33,135 nt of DNA from Herpetosiphonaceae bacterium. Lineage in GTDB: Bacteria; Chloroflexota; Chloroflexia; Chloroflexales; Kallotenuaceae. The stretch lies in contig JACDGP010000056.1 of assembly GCA_013821605.1 (NCBI GenBank), positions 1 to 33,135 of the forward strand. The letters run 5' to 3'. The position numbers were made by a program, and so were the translations under genes. Positions 15,651-24,017 of this stretch are shown here, one piece after another. Position 1 is the stretch's first letter. Every line of letters begins with the position of its first letter. Below the pieces are notes generated by a model that was not told where the DNA came from, searched no databases, and saw only the letters and a list, made by a program, of their open reading frames with translations.

Positions 15651-16832
15651 GTGCCGCCGACTACCAAACATTTTGAGCAGGTTGCTGAAGCTGTAACCGA
15701 GCGTGCTGCGGAACTGCTGAGTGCGTGCATCTCTGTTGTCGACGCACAGGGCTTTGTGGTCAAGAGCAGCGACCCTAAGCTTATCGGCCTTACATTTGAC
15801 AGGCTAGAAGACGATACCTCCGTATTGCGCGTGCCGCTACAGTTCGATGGTCAACGTGGCGAGGTCGTTGTTCGAGACGTGCAAGTTGGTGAGGCCATCC
15901 CACAACGCCTCACCCGCGAGCTCATCGAACTGATGATTAACCAAACCAAAATCGCGATGCGCTTACCGAATCAGCATGAGCTCAAAGACCGCTTTATCTA
16001 TAATCTTTTGCACGGCCTGACGAACAATGAGGAGGCGATCTTACGCGAAGCGCGTATGCTCGGGATGGATTTTGATCCACCCCGAGCGGTAATTCTGATC
16101 GATGCTACAGACTATATTCATGCACCTGGTCTGGATCAACATGAGGCCGCCGATGCGCAGATTCGCCGCCGGGTGCAATTAATCATTGGCACCATCGTCG
16201 GCTTCTTCCAGTTGCCCAATGATACGATTTGTGCCTATCTAGGGAATGGTGAAGTAGCTGTGCTAAAAGCCAGTAATACCAAAAATCTGGCGACATGGGT
16301 TGAAGCTGGCGAGGGAAGTGAACAAGCGAATGCATCTTGGGCGAACCTGGGCGCGCTACGGCGCGCTGGCGAAAGCTTGCTGCGGCGTCTGCGTAGCGAC
16401 ACCGGAGCGGCGATCAGCATGGGTATTGGCCGTTATCATCCTGGCGTATGCGGCTTGGCCCACTCGTATGAGGATGCACGTGCAGCACTTTCACTGGGAC
16501 GCCGCTTTCATGGCTTGAATGGCGTACACTGCCTTGATCGTCTAGGTGTCGCGGCCTTTATTGGCGTGGCTGATGAGCAAACCAAGATTGACCTAGCAAC
16601 GCACCTCTTGAGCCCCCTTGACCACGAGCCAGAGTTGCTCGCAACGCTCAATACGTTCTTCGTACACAATTGCTCTCCGGGGCCTGCTGCGCAAGCGTTA
16701 TCGATCCACCGTAATACCCTGGGTTACCGGCTTCAAAAAATTGCGTCGTTAACAGGCCTTGACCCCCGCGGCTTCGATCCAGCGGTCCAAATCCGTCTGG
16801 CGCTCCTCTTACGCTCCTTTAAAGCCCCGTAG
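15651..16832 (+). CDS. CdaR-like (sugar diacid recognition) transcriptional regulator
   Basis: A 393-residue regulator. The N-terminal part has the 'diacid recognition' pattern (HFEQVAEAVTERAAELL and CISVVDAQGFVVKSSDPKLIG). A middle GGDEF-like/PucR-type domain follows. The C-terminal PucR/CdaR helix-turn-helix region has FFVHNCSPGPAAQALSIHRN and TLGYRLQKIASLTGLDP. The family usually activates uptake or catabolism genes in response to a small organic acid or sugar acid. The start is uncertain: GTG at 15651 has AGAGG five bases upstream, while in-frame starts as far up as 15474 exist but would overlap the promoter region. The gene is divergent from hldE and precedes the gmhB operon, so it may regulate this heptose locus. 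The ligand is unknown. Confidence 0.85.
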   Translation: MPPTTKHFEQVAEAVTERAAELLSACISVVDAQGFVVKSSDPKLIGLTFDRLEDDTSVLRVPLQFDGQRGEVVVRDVQVGEAIPQRLTRELIELMINQTKIAMRLPNQHELKDRFIYNLLHGLTNNEEAILREARMLGMDFDPPRAVILIDATDYIHAPGLDQHEAADAQIRRRVQLIIGTIVGFFQLPNDTICAYLGNGEVAVLKASNTKNLATWVEAGEGSEQANASWANLGALRRAGESLLRRLRSDTGAAISMGIGRYHPGVCGLAHSYEDARAALSLGRRFHGLNGVHCLDRLGVAAFIGVADEQTKIDLATHLLSPLDHEPELLATLNTFFVHNCSPGPAAQALSIHRNTLGYRLQKIASLTGLDPRGFDPAVQIRLALLLRSFKAP

Positions 16833-16842
16833 CTGTAATTGG

Positions 16843-16893
16843 GCAAATGCACAAATCCTTAAGATAGTATCACTTCATTCTTCGGGCATTTGC
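16843..16893. promoter_or_regulatory. Inverted pair of 8-mers before the gmhB operon
   Basis: GCAAATGC (16843-16850) and GCATTTGC (16886-16893) are reverse complements, separated by 35 nt, in the 146-nt gap between the regulator gene and gmhB. They could be paired operator half-sites or the edges of a weak hairpin. The region between is AT-richer than its surroundings. Confidence 0.3.
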
Positions 16894-16929
16894 ATAATGA
16901 ACTCCCCTAACTGAATCGGTAAGATGGAA

Positions 16930-16951
16930 GTGTCACAGCTATTGGTGACAC
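16930..16951. promoter_or_regulatory. Operator-like palindrome upstream of gmhB
   Basis: GTGTCAC-N8-GTGACAC is a perfect 7-bp inverted repeat, 28 nt before the gmhB start codon. Its spacing fits a dimeric DNA-binding protein. The CdaR-like regulator encoded just upstream is a candidate. A related half-site (TGACAC) also occurs at 15553-15558 in the hldE/cdaR divergent region. Confidence 0.45.
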
Positions 16952-16978
16952 AAATGCTGACAGGTCGGTGGAGAAGCA

Positions 16979-17620
16979 ATGGCGGTACAACGTGGAGTTC
17001 TGCTTGATCGGGATGGAACCCTCGTATATCCGCGCCACTATCCGTCGCGCCCGGACGAGCTACAGCTCTATCCGGGGTTAGCTCCCGAGCTCCGTTTACT
17101 TCAATTGGCTGGCTTTCGACTCGTCGTCGTTACCAACCAGGGCGGTTTGGCTCACGGCTTGTTTAGCCCAACCGCACTTGATGCCATGCATGCGCATCTC
17201 CAGGCCCAGCTCCACGGGCAAGGCGTAACCCTTGACGGCATCTATTACTGCCCCCACCATCCGGCTGGTAGCATCCCCGAACTCGCCGTGGAATGCACCT
17301 GCCGCAAGCCGCAACCCGGCATGCTATTGCGTGCGGCTGCCGAGCTTGATTTGGATCTCGAACAATCTTGGTTCGTCGGCGATATCCTTGATGATATTGA
17401 GGCCGGCCGTCGTGCCAGTTGCCGCACCCTCCTCGTTGATCTTGGGACCGAATCGTTGCCCGGTACCGAACTCCGCACCCCGCACTTCGTTGCTCGCACA
17501 ACTGTTCACGCCCTTCAAATAATCGCTGCTGTCGAACAACTGGGCGATCCGGTTGAACTCGACTATCTACCGCCAAGCTGGCAGTGGAGCACTGTTCATG
17601 AGCAGGACCATGCCTATTAG
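16979..17620 (+). CDS. gmhB: D-glycero-D-manno-heptose 1,7-bisphosphate 7-phosphatase (GmhB)
   Basis: This HAD-family phosphatase removes the 7-phosphate from heptose 1,7-bisphosphate in ADP- or GDP-heptose biosynthesis. Seen: nucleophile motif LLDRDGT with Asp10 and Asp12, TNQGG (52-56), the zinc loop ligands Cys91, His93, Cys106 and Cys108 around CPHHP...CTCRKP, and the C-terminal acidic GDILDD motif. At 213 residues the length is slightly above the usual ~190. A GGAG about five bases before the ATG supports the start. It is the first gene of the heptose/glycosyltransferase operon. Its anomer preference (alpha or beta bisphosphate) cannot be read from the sequence, and it could serve either pathway branch. 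Confidence 0.93.
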   Translation: MAVQRGVLLDRDGTLVYPRHYPSRPDELQLYPGLAPELRLLQLAGFRLVVVTNQGGLAHGLFSPTALDAMHAHLQAQLHGQGVTLDGIYYCPHHPAGSIPELAVECTCRKPQPGMLLRAAAELDLDLEQSWFVGDILDDIEAGRRASCRTLLVDLGTESLPGTELRTPHFVARTTVHALQIIAAVEQLGDPVELDYLPPSWQWSTVHEQDHAY

Positions 17621-18722
17621 TGTGCCTGAGCCATGGCAAGCAGTCCAACGTGTGCTCCTTGTGCGTCTGGATAATTTAGGCGATGTGTTGGTGACGACGC
17701 CTGCCATCCATGCAGTCAAGCAATCTCTTCCTCATGCCGCCCTGACATTGCTGGCAAGTCCCATTGGTGCCCAGGCTGGTCGGCTCAACCCCGATGTCGA
17801 TGATGTGATCGTCTACCAGGCACCATGGATGGACCCTTGGCAACGGTTGCCCCAGGATCCCGCCCGCGAACAACAAATCATCGCGGTGCTTCGCGAGCGA
17901 AACTTTGACGCTGCCATCATCTTTACCTCCTTTCGGCAAAGCTCTTTGCCGTCGGCCTACTTGTGCTATCTGGCAGGTATTCCTTTACGTCTCGCGGCGT
18001 CGATTGATGGTCCCGGATCGTTACTAACGACGCGGCACAAACATCCCGAACAAATGATGCACGAGGTTGAGCGTGGTCTGGATCTGGTCGGTGCTATCGG
18101 CCTCTACACCCTAGAACGTGATCTGGTGCTGCGTATCCCAGACGGTGCGCGCAGTGGGGTGGACGATGTTCTATCCTCCCACGGCATCGCGCACGCCCAC
18201 CCACTGGTTGTGATTCATCCCGGTTGTACTATGCCTGCTCGTACCTATCCGGCTGCCATGTTTGCCGAAGTCGCCGGTCTGCTGGTGGAACGCTTAGGGG
18301 CGACGGTCGTCGTGACCGGTGCCGCAGATGAAATCGAACTGGTAGAAGAAGTTCGATGGGGGATGCAGTCGGAGCATGCTGCACAGGCCATTCCACTGGC
18401 TGGTGTACTTCCTTTTCCTGCCTTCTGCGCCCTGATCGAGCGTGCTGACCTAACGATCACCAATAACACCGGCCCCATGCACGTTGCCGCAGCGCTGAAA
18501 ACACCGGTTGTCGCCTTGTTCGCCTTGACCAACCCGCCCGAGCAATGGGGTCCCTGGCACGTGCCGCACCGCCTGTTGAACCACGATGTACCGTGCCGCA
18601 TCTGCTATAGCCGCATCTGTCCCTATGGCCACGAGTGCCTGCGGCTGGTCCATCCCGAGATAGTCGTAGCGGCAGCTGCTGAGCTGTTGCCGGTCACAGC
18701 ATTCGCGGAGGTGGACCGGTGA
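17598..18722 (+). CDS. GT9 heptosyltransferase-like protein 1
   Basis: This is a glycosyltransferase family 9 protein (ADP-heptose:LPS heptosyltransferase type), a GT-B enzyme acting at the inner face of the membrane. Seen: an N-terminal VLLVRLDNLGDVLVTTPA with the conserved Asp of GDV (about residue 29), a second-domain VVIHPGCTMPARTYPA, NNTGPMHVAAALKTPVVALF (the nucleotide-sugar site), and a C-terminal Cys cluster CRICYSRICPYGHEC. The chosen ATG at 17598 (374 residues) overlaps the end of gmhB and has GGAG eight bases upstream. An in-frame ATG at 17553 would also overlap gmhB. The acceptor is unknown. It shares motifs throughout with the next gene. Confidence 0.9.
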   Translation: MSRTMPISVPEPWQAVQRVLLVRLDNLGDVLVTTPAIHAVKQSLPHAALTLLASPIGAQAGRLNPDVDDVIVYQAPWMDPWQRLPQDPAREQQIIAVLRERNFDAAIIFTSFRQSSLPSAYLCYLAGIPLRLAASIDGPGSLLTTRHKHPEQMMHEVERGLDLVGAIGLYTLERDLVLRIPDGARSGVDDVLSSHGIAHAHPLVVIHPGCTMPARTYPAAMFAEVAGLLVERLGATVVVTGAADEIELVEEVRWGMQSEHAAQAIPLAGVLPFPAFCALIERADLTITNNTGPMHVAAALKTPVVALFALTNPPEQWGPWHVPHRLLNHDVPCRICYSRICPYGHECLRLVHPEIVVAAAAELLPVTAFAEVDR

Positions 18723-19807
18723 GCGATCGCGCACAATGGCAGGCTGCTCGGAACATTGTAGCGATCCGTCCCGATAACATCGGCGATGTCGTCATGCTTG
18801 GCCCGGCGCTCCGCGCAGTCAAGCAAACCTCCCCCGATGCTCGTATCACCTTGCTATCCAGTCGCGCGGGTGCTACTGCCGCTCCCCTATTGCCTTGGGT
18901 CGATGACGTCATTCCTGCTCGTACGCTCTGGCAGGACCTTGGTCATTTAGCCTTCGATCCTGAGCGCGAATGGGAGTTCGTGCAGCTGTTAAGGACTCGG
19001 CGCTTCGATGCAGCCTTGATCTTTACCTCCTTCAGCCAGACACCACATGTTCCTGGCTATCTGTGTTACCTCGCCGGCATTCCCCTGCGTGCCGGTGAGG
19101 GCAAAGAGTTTGGCGGCGGCACGTTATCGATGGAGTTGCGGGGTGCGCCCGACGATCTGCACCAAGTTGAGCGTAATCTGCGGCTGATTGAAGCACTTGG
19201 CTTCACAGTCACGGATCACGATCTGGAGGTGGAGATTGCTCCCGCAGCCCGTGCTGCGGCGCAAGGCCTACTTGCTCAGCTGGGCATCGATCCGGCCGCG
19301 CCCTATCTCCTCTTTCATCCCGGTGCCAGTGCCCGAGCCCGCCGTTATCCGCCCGAACGCTCAGGCGTGGTCGCACGTCTTTTAACGGCGCATGGTTGGC
19401 CGGTGCTGCTAACGGGTGTTGATCGCGAGGCCGAGTTGATTGCGACTGTCGCCGCTGCAGCTCCCGAGGCGAAAGTGTTGGTCGGTGGTACGTCGCTCGC
19501 CGAGTACGCGGCCTTGGTCGAACGCGCCGCACTCGTCATCTGCGGCAATACCCTGCCTTTGCACCTGGCCGACGCACTCCTGACACCCGTACTTGTGCTC
19601 TATTCGGGGACCGACTACGAATCACAATGGCGACCCCGCCGTACGCCTTCGCGTCTGCTGCGCGAACCTACACCTTGCCATCCCTGCTATCTGTTTCAGT
19701 GTCCTATCGGGCTACCCTGCTTAGATATTGCGCCCGATGCCGTAGTCACCGCCGCCGAGGAGTTGCTCCAATCGGCCCGGCGTACCTCCGTGAGCATGAG
19801 CATATGA
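18719..19807 (+). CDS. GT9 heptosyltransferase-like protein 2
   Basis: The second GT9 protein, 362 residues, starts at a GTG that overlaps the previous stop (GTGA, 4 nt). Seen: IVAIRPDNIGDVVMLGPALR, RFDAALIFTSFSQT, FHPGASARARRYPPE, the weak donor-site strand ICGNTLPLHLADAL, and a C-terminal Cys cluster CHPCYLFQCPIGLPC. It is clearly paralogous to protein 1: both share DN-x-GDV, FDAA-x-IFTSF and YLCYLAGIPLR. The donor-site NTGPMH of protein 1 is NTLPLH here, which may change donor or activity. It is co-translated with its neighbours. The donor is likely a nucleotide heptose made by this locus, by inference. Confidence 0.9.
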   Translation: MSDRAQWQAARNIVAIRPDNIGDVVMLGPALRAVKQTSPDARITLLSSRAGATAAPLLPWVDDVIPARTLWQDLGHLAFDPEREWEFVQLLRTRRFDAALIFTSFSQTPHVPGYLCYLAGIPLRAGEGKEFGGGTLSMELRGAPDDLHQVERNLRLIEALGFTVTDHDLEVEIAPAARAAAQGLLAQLGIDPAAPYLLFHPGASARARRYPPERSGVVARLLTAHGWPVLLTGVDREAELIATVAAAAPEAKVLVGGTSLAEYAALVERAALVICGNTLPLHLADALLTPVLVLYSGTDYESQWRPRRTPSRLLREPTPCHPCYLFQCPIGLPCLDIAPDAVVTAAEELLQSARRTSVSMSI

Positions 19808-20841
19808 TGCCGCCGGTACACAAGATCGCCGTGTTTCGGGCCTTGTTCCTCGGTGATCTCCTGTGCAGCATACCCGCCTTCCGCGCCTTACGCCACCGCT
19901 TTCCTGGTGCCGAGATCAGCCTCATCGGTTTGCCCTGGGCGGCTGACTTCGTCGAGCATTGCCCGTACCTTGATCGTTTTGTTAGCTTTCCGGGCTACCG
20001 CGGCATTGCCGAGGTCGCCTATGACCCGGCACGAACGACCGCCTTTTTCGACGCAGCCCAGGTCGAAGGATATGACCTAGCGCTCCAGATGCACGGCGAC
20101 GGCAACGTGAGCAACAGCTTCGTAACTGCCCTAGGCGCACGCCAAACGCTCGGCTACCGCCAGGGTGACCTGGAGCCACGTTTGACGCTCTCCCTCCCGT
20201 ATGTGCTGCCGGAACACGAGGTCCGACGCTGGCTACGCTTGGTGCAGTTGCTAGGCACTTCAGCCCGTGACGAACGCTTGGAATGGCTCATCACTCCGAC
20301 CGAAGCTGCTGCTGCCCATGCCTTGTTGCCCTCAGCTCCCGCTGGCCCCTTGGTGGGCTTGCACGTGGGCTCGAAAGAGCTCGCCCGCCGCTGGCCGTTC
20401 GCCTCGTTTGCCCGCCTGGGCGACGAAATTCGCCGTCGCTACGCCGCCCGTATTGTGTTGACCGGCAGCGCTGCCGAACGTCCTGTCGCTGCGGCTATTG
20501 CGCATCTCATGGAGTGCCCAGCCACCAATCTTTGTGGCCTAACCGATCTCGCCACCTTCGCGGCGACGATTGCCCAACTTGATCTCTTGGTGACCAACGA
20601 CACCGGTGCCTCGCACCTTGCTGCTGCCACCGCTACCCGCAGTGTGGTGCTCTTTGGCCCGTCACGACCGGCACAATGGGCGCCCCTTGATCGGGAGCGC
20701 CATGTGGTGATCGATGCCATGCAGGAGTTAGCGCTGCCAGATGGCGCTGCTGCCCTCCAACGCCTGCCGGTCAAGCGGGTGATGGAGGCGTGCAACGAAC
20801 TCCTCCGCTCGCAGCCCCAGGAGCTATCATGCGTCGCCTGA
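19804..20841 (+). CDS. GT9 glycosyltransferase-like protein 3 without the Cys cluster
   Basis: The third GT9 protein. The ATG at 19804 overlaps the previous stop by four bases (ATGA), giving 345 residues. A longer in-frame reading from 19627 lies inside the previous gene and is not used. Seen: IAVFRALFLGDLLCSIPAFR (the GD motif near residues 17-18), YDLALQMHGDGNVSNSF, GLHVGSKELARRWPFASFA, NDTGASHLAAATATRSVVLFGPS, and a C-terminal helix KRVMEACNELL. It lacks the C-terminal Cys cluster of proteins 1 and 2 and is more distant. It overlaps the next gene by 13 nt. It may add a different sugar or a later heptose; this is inference. Confidence 0.9.
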   Translation: MMPPVHKIAVFRALFLGDLLCSIPAFRALRHRFPGAEISLIGLPWAADFVEHCPYLDRFVSFPGYRGIAEVAYDPARTTAFFDAAQVEGYDLALQMHGDGNVSNSFVTALGARQTLGYRQGDLEPRLTLSLPYVLPEHEVRRWLRLVQLLGTSARDERLEWLITPTEAAAAHALLPSAPAGPLVGLHVGSKELARRWPFASFARLGDEIRRRYAARIVLTGSAAERPVAAAIAHLMECPATNLCGLTDLATFAATIAQLDLLVTNDTGASHLAAATATRSVVLFGPSRPAQWAPLDRERHVVIDAMQELALPDGAAALQRLPVKRVMEACNELLRSQPQELSCVA

Positions 20842-21779
20842 AGATTTTAATGTGGCACATCCACGGCAGCTACCTGAATAGCATGGCCCGTATCGACCAC
20901 GACTGGTATTTGCCGATCAAGCCCGGTCGTCCCGAGGGCTATGGTGGCCGTGGACCAACCTTTGACCTTCCGCCCTATGTTCGGGAAGTGCCTGCTGACG
21001 AGGTCCGTAACCTTGATCTCGACCTCATCATCTACCAGACCCCCAAAAACTACTTCGAGGACGGTCCCGAGCTGCTCACTGCGGCCCAACAACGGCTGCC
21101 GCAAATCTACCTAGAGCACAACACGCCCAAGCCGCATCCTACCGACTCGCATCACCCCATCAACGATCCCAATCTCCTGCTGGTTCACGTGACTCACTAC
21201 AATCGTCTCATGTGGGACAACGGCCGCACCCCGACGGTTGTGATTGAGCATAGCGTGGCGATTGATCCACGTGCCGTCTACACCGGCGAGCGTGCCCAAG
21301 GCATTACAGTCATTAATGGCATGCAACGCCGCCCCCGCATCGCTGGCTATGACATCTTTTTGCAAGCCCAAGCACAGCTTCCCCTAACGTCGGTCGGCAT
21401 GCAAACCGAAGCCCTGGGTGGGCTGGGTGATGTGCCCTATCGCGACCTTCACCGGCAGCTTGCGGCCTACCGCTTCATGTTTAGTCCCATGCGCTACACC
21501 AGCCTGCCCCTAGCAGTGATCGAAGGCTTGCTGATCGGTCTGCCGGTCGTAGCACTTGCGACGACTGAACTACCGACGGTCATTACCAACGGCGAGACCG
21601 GCTATGTTTCGGCCAATGTCGATGCCCTCATTGACCACATGCACGCGCTGCTCGATAACCCGCAGCTGGCCCAGGAGATTGGGGCCAATGGACGCCGCAT
21701 GGCACAGAAACGTTTCGGCTTGGAGCGTTTTATCCGTGATTGGAACCAAGCCTTCGCGCGTGTAGCAGGGGAACTGTGA
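20829..21779 (+). CDS. GT4-type glycosyltransferase, short form
   Basis: A 316-residue GT-B protein. The N-terminal domain is reduced (ILMWHIHGSYLNSMARI, then DLDLIIYQTPKNY and LPQIYLEHNTPKPHPTDS). The C-terminal part is a glycosyl transferases group 1 domain: YRFMFSPMRYTSLPLAVIEGLLIGLPVV, TNGETGYVS and ANGRRMAQKRFGLERF. The C-terminal nucleotide-sugar region has RYTSLPLAVIE, in which the first Glu of the usual E-x7-E is not obvious. AGGAG lies five bases before the ATG at 20829, inside the end of the previous gene (13-nt overlap). It is not a plain fragment, because both Rossmann halves are present. Donor and acceptor are unknown. Confidence 0.82.
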   Translation: MRRLKILMWHIHGSYLNSMARIDHDWYLPIKPGRPEGYGGRGPTFDLPPYVREVPADEVRNLDLDLIIYQTPKNYFEDGPELLTAAQQRLPQIYLEHNTPKPHPTDSHHPINDPNLLLVHVTHYNRLMWDNGRTPTVVIEHSVAIDPRAVYTGERAQGITVINGMQRRPRIAGYDIFLQAQAQLPLTSVGMQTEALGGLGDVPYRDLHRQLAAYRFMFSPMRYTSLPLAVIEGLLIGLPVVALATTELPTVITNGETGYVSANVDALIDHMHALLDNPQLAQEIGANGRRMAQKRFGLERFIRDWNQAFARVAGEL

Positions 21780-23089
21780 TGGCGGTCATCGGCAATCAGC
21801 CCCTACGGCCCTTACGCATCGCCTGGGTCAGCGAACATGCGAGTCCGTTGGCGCTACTAGGTAGCCAAGATGCCGGTGGTCAAAATGTCTACGTTGACGA
21901 GGTGAGCCGCGGCCTCGCTCAGCTCGGCTATGCCGTCGACATTTTCACCCGTCGCGATCATGCCGATCTTTCAGAAGTCGTCGCTTGGTCCCCTGGCGTT
22001 CGCATCATCAACCTGCCGGTAGGCCCGGCGCAGTTCGTCCCCAAAGACCAGCTCTGGCCCCTCATGCCATCTTTCCGAACGGAGCTGGAAGCTTGGAGCA
22101 AGCGTGCTGGTCTCCGCTATGACCTGCTTCATGGCAATTTCTGGATGTCCGGTGCAGTTGTGGCCGAACTTGGTGCGCAGCTCGCTATCCCGGTGGTCCA
22201 AATCTTTCATGCTATGGGCAAGACCAAGCAGCAACATCAGGGCGCAGCGGACGGGAGTCCCGCTGATCGCATCGCCACCGAAACCGAGATCATCAAGCGC
22301 GTGACCCGCGTCATTGCTCAATGTCCCGCCGAAGCAGCCGAGTTGATTGACGATTATGGTGCCGACCCCCACAAGGTGGTAACGATTCCTTCAGCCGTCA
22401 ACATTGAGCGTTTCCACCCCCTGCCACACGAGCTTGCCCGGCAGTCTATTGGCCTGCCTCCCGACGGCTTAATCGTCGCCTATGTCGGGCGTATGATGCC
22501 GCGCAAAGATGTTCGCAATCTCGTCCACGCCATGGCGCTCGTCCTCCGTCAGACCGATTTACCGCTCCGCTTGCTGCTTGTGGGCGGTGAAACTGACCAG
22601 CCCGATCCGCTCTTGACCCCTGAAATTGGTGTGCTGCAATCGTTAGCACAAGAGCTGGGCATCAGTGACCACCTCATCTTTACCGGCAAGCGGCAGCCCG
22701 ACGTGCTCCATCGCTATTATGCTGCTGCCGACATCATTGTGACAACGCCGTGGTACGAACCCTTTGGCCTCACACCGCTTGAAGCTATGGCCTGTGGCCG
22801 TCCGGTTATTGGCTCTGCTGTAGGTGGTATTCCCTTTACGATCAACGACGGTGTAACGGGTCTGCTCGTACCACCGCGCGATCCACCGGTCTTGGCTGCT
22901 GCTCTCCTTGACCTCCTTCAGAATGGCGCTCGACGGCTCGGGATGGGCCTCGCGGCGCGTAACCGTGTCGAGCAGTTGTTCACTTGGCGCACAGTTGCCG
23001 AGCGGACCTCTGCGCTTTACCGGCAGTTGATCAATGAACAAGCCGCCGCCTCGCATGGCTCAGGAGCAAAAGCTTGTGGCAGTAGTTGA
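21779..23089 (+). CDS. GT4 glycosyltransferase (sucrose-phosphate-synthase/MshA-like)
   Basis: A 436-residue GT4 protein. The N-terminal GGQNVYVDEVSRGLAQLGY, IFTRRDH, and LLHGNFWMSG are typical of the MshA and sucrose phosphate synthase branch. The donor half has PSAVNIERFHPL, AYVGRMMPRKDVRNLV, and EPFGLTPLEAMACGRPVIGS with the E-x7-E pair. The start ATG shares one base with the previous stop (TGATG). A GTG at 21776 is also in frame. It ends overlapping the next gene. The donor nucleotide sugar cannot be read from sequence. Homologues use UDP- or GDP-sugars, so it probably extends the glycan with a non-heptose sugar. Confidence 0.88.
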   Translation: MAVIGNQPLRPLRIAWVSEHASPLALLGSQDAGGQNVYVDEVSRGLAQLGYAVDIFTRRDHADLSEVVAWSPGVRIINLPVGPAQFVPKDQLWPLMPSFRTELEAWSKRAGLRYDLLHGNFWMSGAVVAELGAQLAIPVVQIFHAMGKTKQQHQGAADGSPADRIATETEIIKRVTRVIAQCPAEAAELIDDYGADPHKVVTIPSAVNIERFHPLPHELARQSIGLPPDGLIVAYVGRMMPRKDVRNLVHAMALVLRQTDLPLRLLLVGGETDQPDPLLTPEIGVLQSLAQELGISDHLIFTGKRQPDVLHRYYAAADIIVTTPWYEPFGLTPLEAMACGRPVIGSAVGGIPFTINDGVTGLLVPPRDPPVLAAALLDLLQNGARRLGMGLAARNRVEQLFTWRTVAERTSALYRQLINEQAAASHGSGAKACGSS

Positions 23090-24017
23090 TGTGTTGATCC
23101 CGACCTGTGGTCGCAAGACTGGCCTCGCTATGGTGCTAGCCAGCTTGCTTGGTCAAACCTTCACCGATTGGGATCTCACCATCTCGGATCAAACGCCCGA
23201 CGACGGCTATTACTTGGATAGCATCGAGATTCAAACTGCGGTCCGCGCGCTGGAGTGGCATGGTCATCGTGTCACCTTGCACCGCCACCTGCCTCGTCAA
23301 GGTATGGCCGAGCAGCGTCATTTCCTGCTTGAGCAGAGTCGCGCCCCGTATGTGCATTATCTGGATGATGATGTCTTGCTCGCCCCGCAGGTTATGGAGC
23401 GTATGTTGCAGGTCCTCACAACCGAGCGTTGTGGCTTCGTCGGTTGTCCGGCCACCGGTCTTGATTATCTCCATGACGTACGGCCCTATCAACAACATAT
23501 TGAGCTATGGAACGGTCCTGTTCGCCCGGAGCCCTTCGCCCCCTATCGCATCCCGGTGCCGCGCCACAAGATCAATAATGCAGCCAACCCCCTACATCTC
23601 GAGCGCAAGCTGGCGGCGAACGGTGCCGTTATCCGTTACAAGGTCGCCTGGGTCGGCGGTGCGAACGTACTATACGACCGGAACAAGCTGTTGAGCGTGG
23701 GTGGTTTCTCCTTCTGGGATCGTCTACCACCCGAACATGCTGGCGAAGAAGTGGTCGCGCAATATCTGCTGATCCGCAAATATGGTGGCTGCGGCATCTT
23801 ACCCAGCGGTACCTACCACCTTGGTCTGCCGACCGCCGTCGCTGATCGCCGTCGCAATGCGACCGAACTTTTTGCTGACCTCATTGCGGAATATCACGTC
23901 GAGCCGGCGGGACCAGTTGAGCCTCTGCCGCCCCGTCGCGTTCGACTGGTCCGCGATGCCCAGCGCATCCGTCAACACCTCTATCGTATCAAAGGAGTAA
24001 CCCATGGCAAACACTAA
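23076..24017 (+). CDS. GT2-type glycosyltransferase
   Basis: A GT-A protein of 313 residues from the chosen GTG at 23076. Seen: VVDVLIPTCGRKTGLAMVLASLLGQTF and WDLTISDQT at the start, the metal-binding acidic motif in YVHYLDDDVLLAP, and a late acceptor region VGGANVLYDRNKLLSVGGFSFW. AGGAG at 23062-23066 sits nine bases before the GTG, which overlaps the previous stop by 14 nt. ATG starts at 23034 and 23055 are alternatives. Its stop overlaps the dehydrogenase start by 14 nt. Substrates are unknown. The start choice is moderately uncertain, but the gene itself is clear. Confidence 0.88.
   Translation: MAVVDVLIPTCGRKTGLAMVLASLLGQTFTDWDLTISDQTPDDGYYLDSIEIQTAVRALEWHGHRVTLHRHLPRQGMAEQRHFLLEQSRAPYVHYLDDDVLLAPQVMERMLQVLTTERCGFVGCPATGLDYLHDVRPYQQHIELWNGPVRPEPFAPYRIPVPRHKINNAANPLHLERKLAANGAVIRYKVAWVGGANVLYDRNKLLSVGGFSFWDRLPPEHAGEEVVAQYLLIRKYGGCGILPSGTYHLGLPTAVADRRRNATELFADLIAEYHVEPAGPVEPLPPRRVRLVRDAQRIRQHLYRIKGVTHGKH

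Noticed and set aside
19627-19803. Longer N-terminus for the third GT9 protein
   Set aside because: It lies entirely within the previous coding region and looks like shadow translation. The ATGA overlap at 19804 gives a normal GT9 start.
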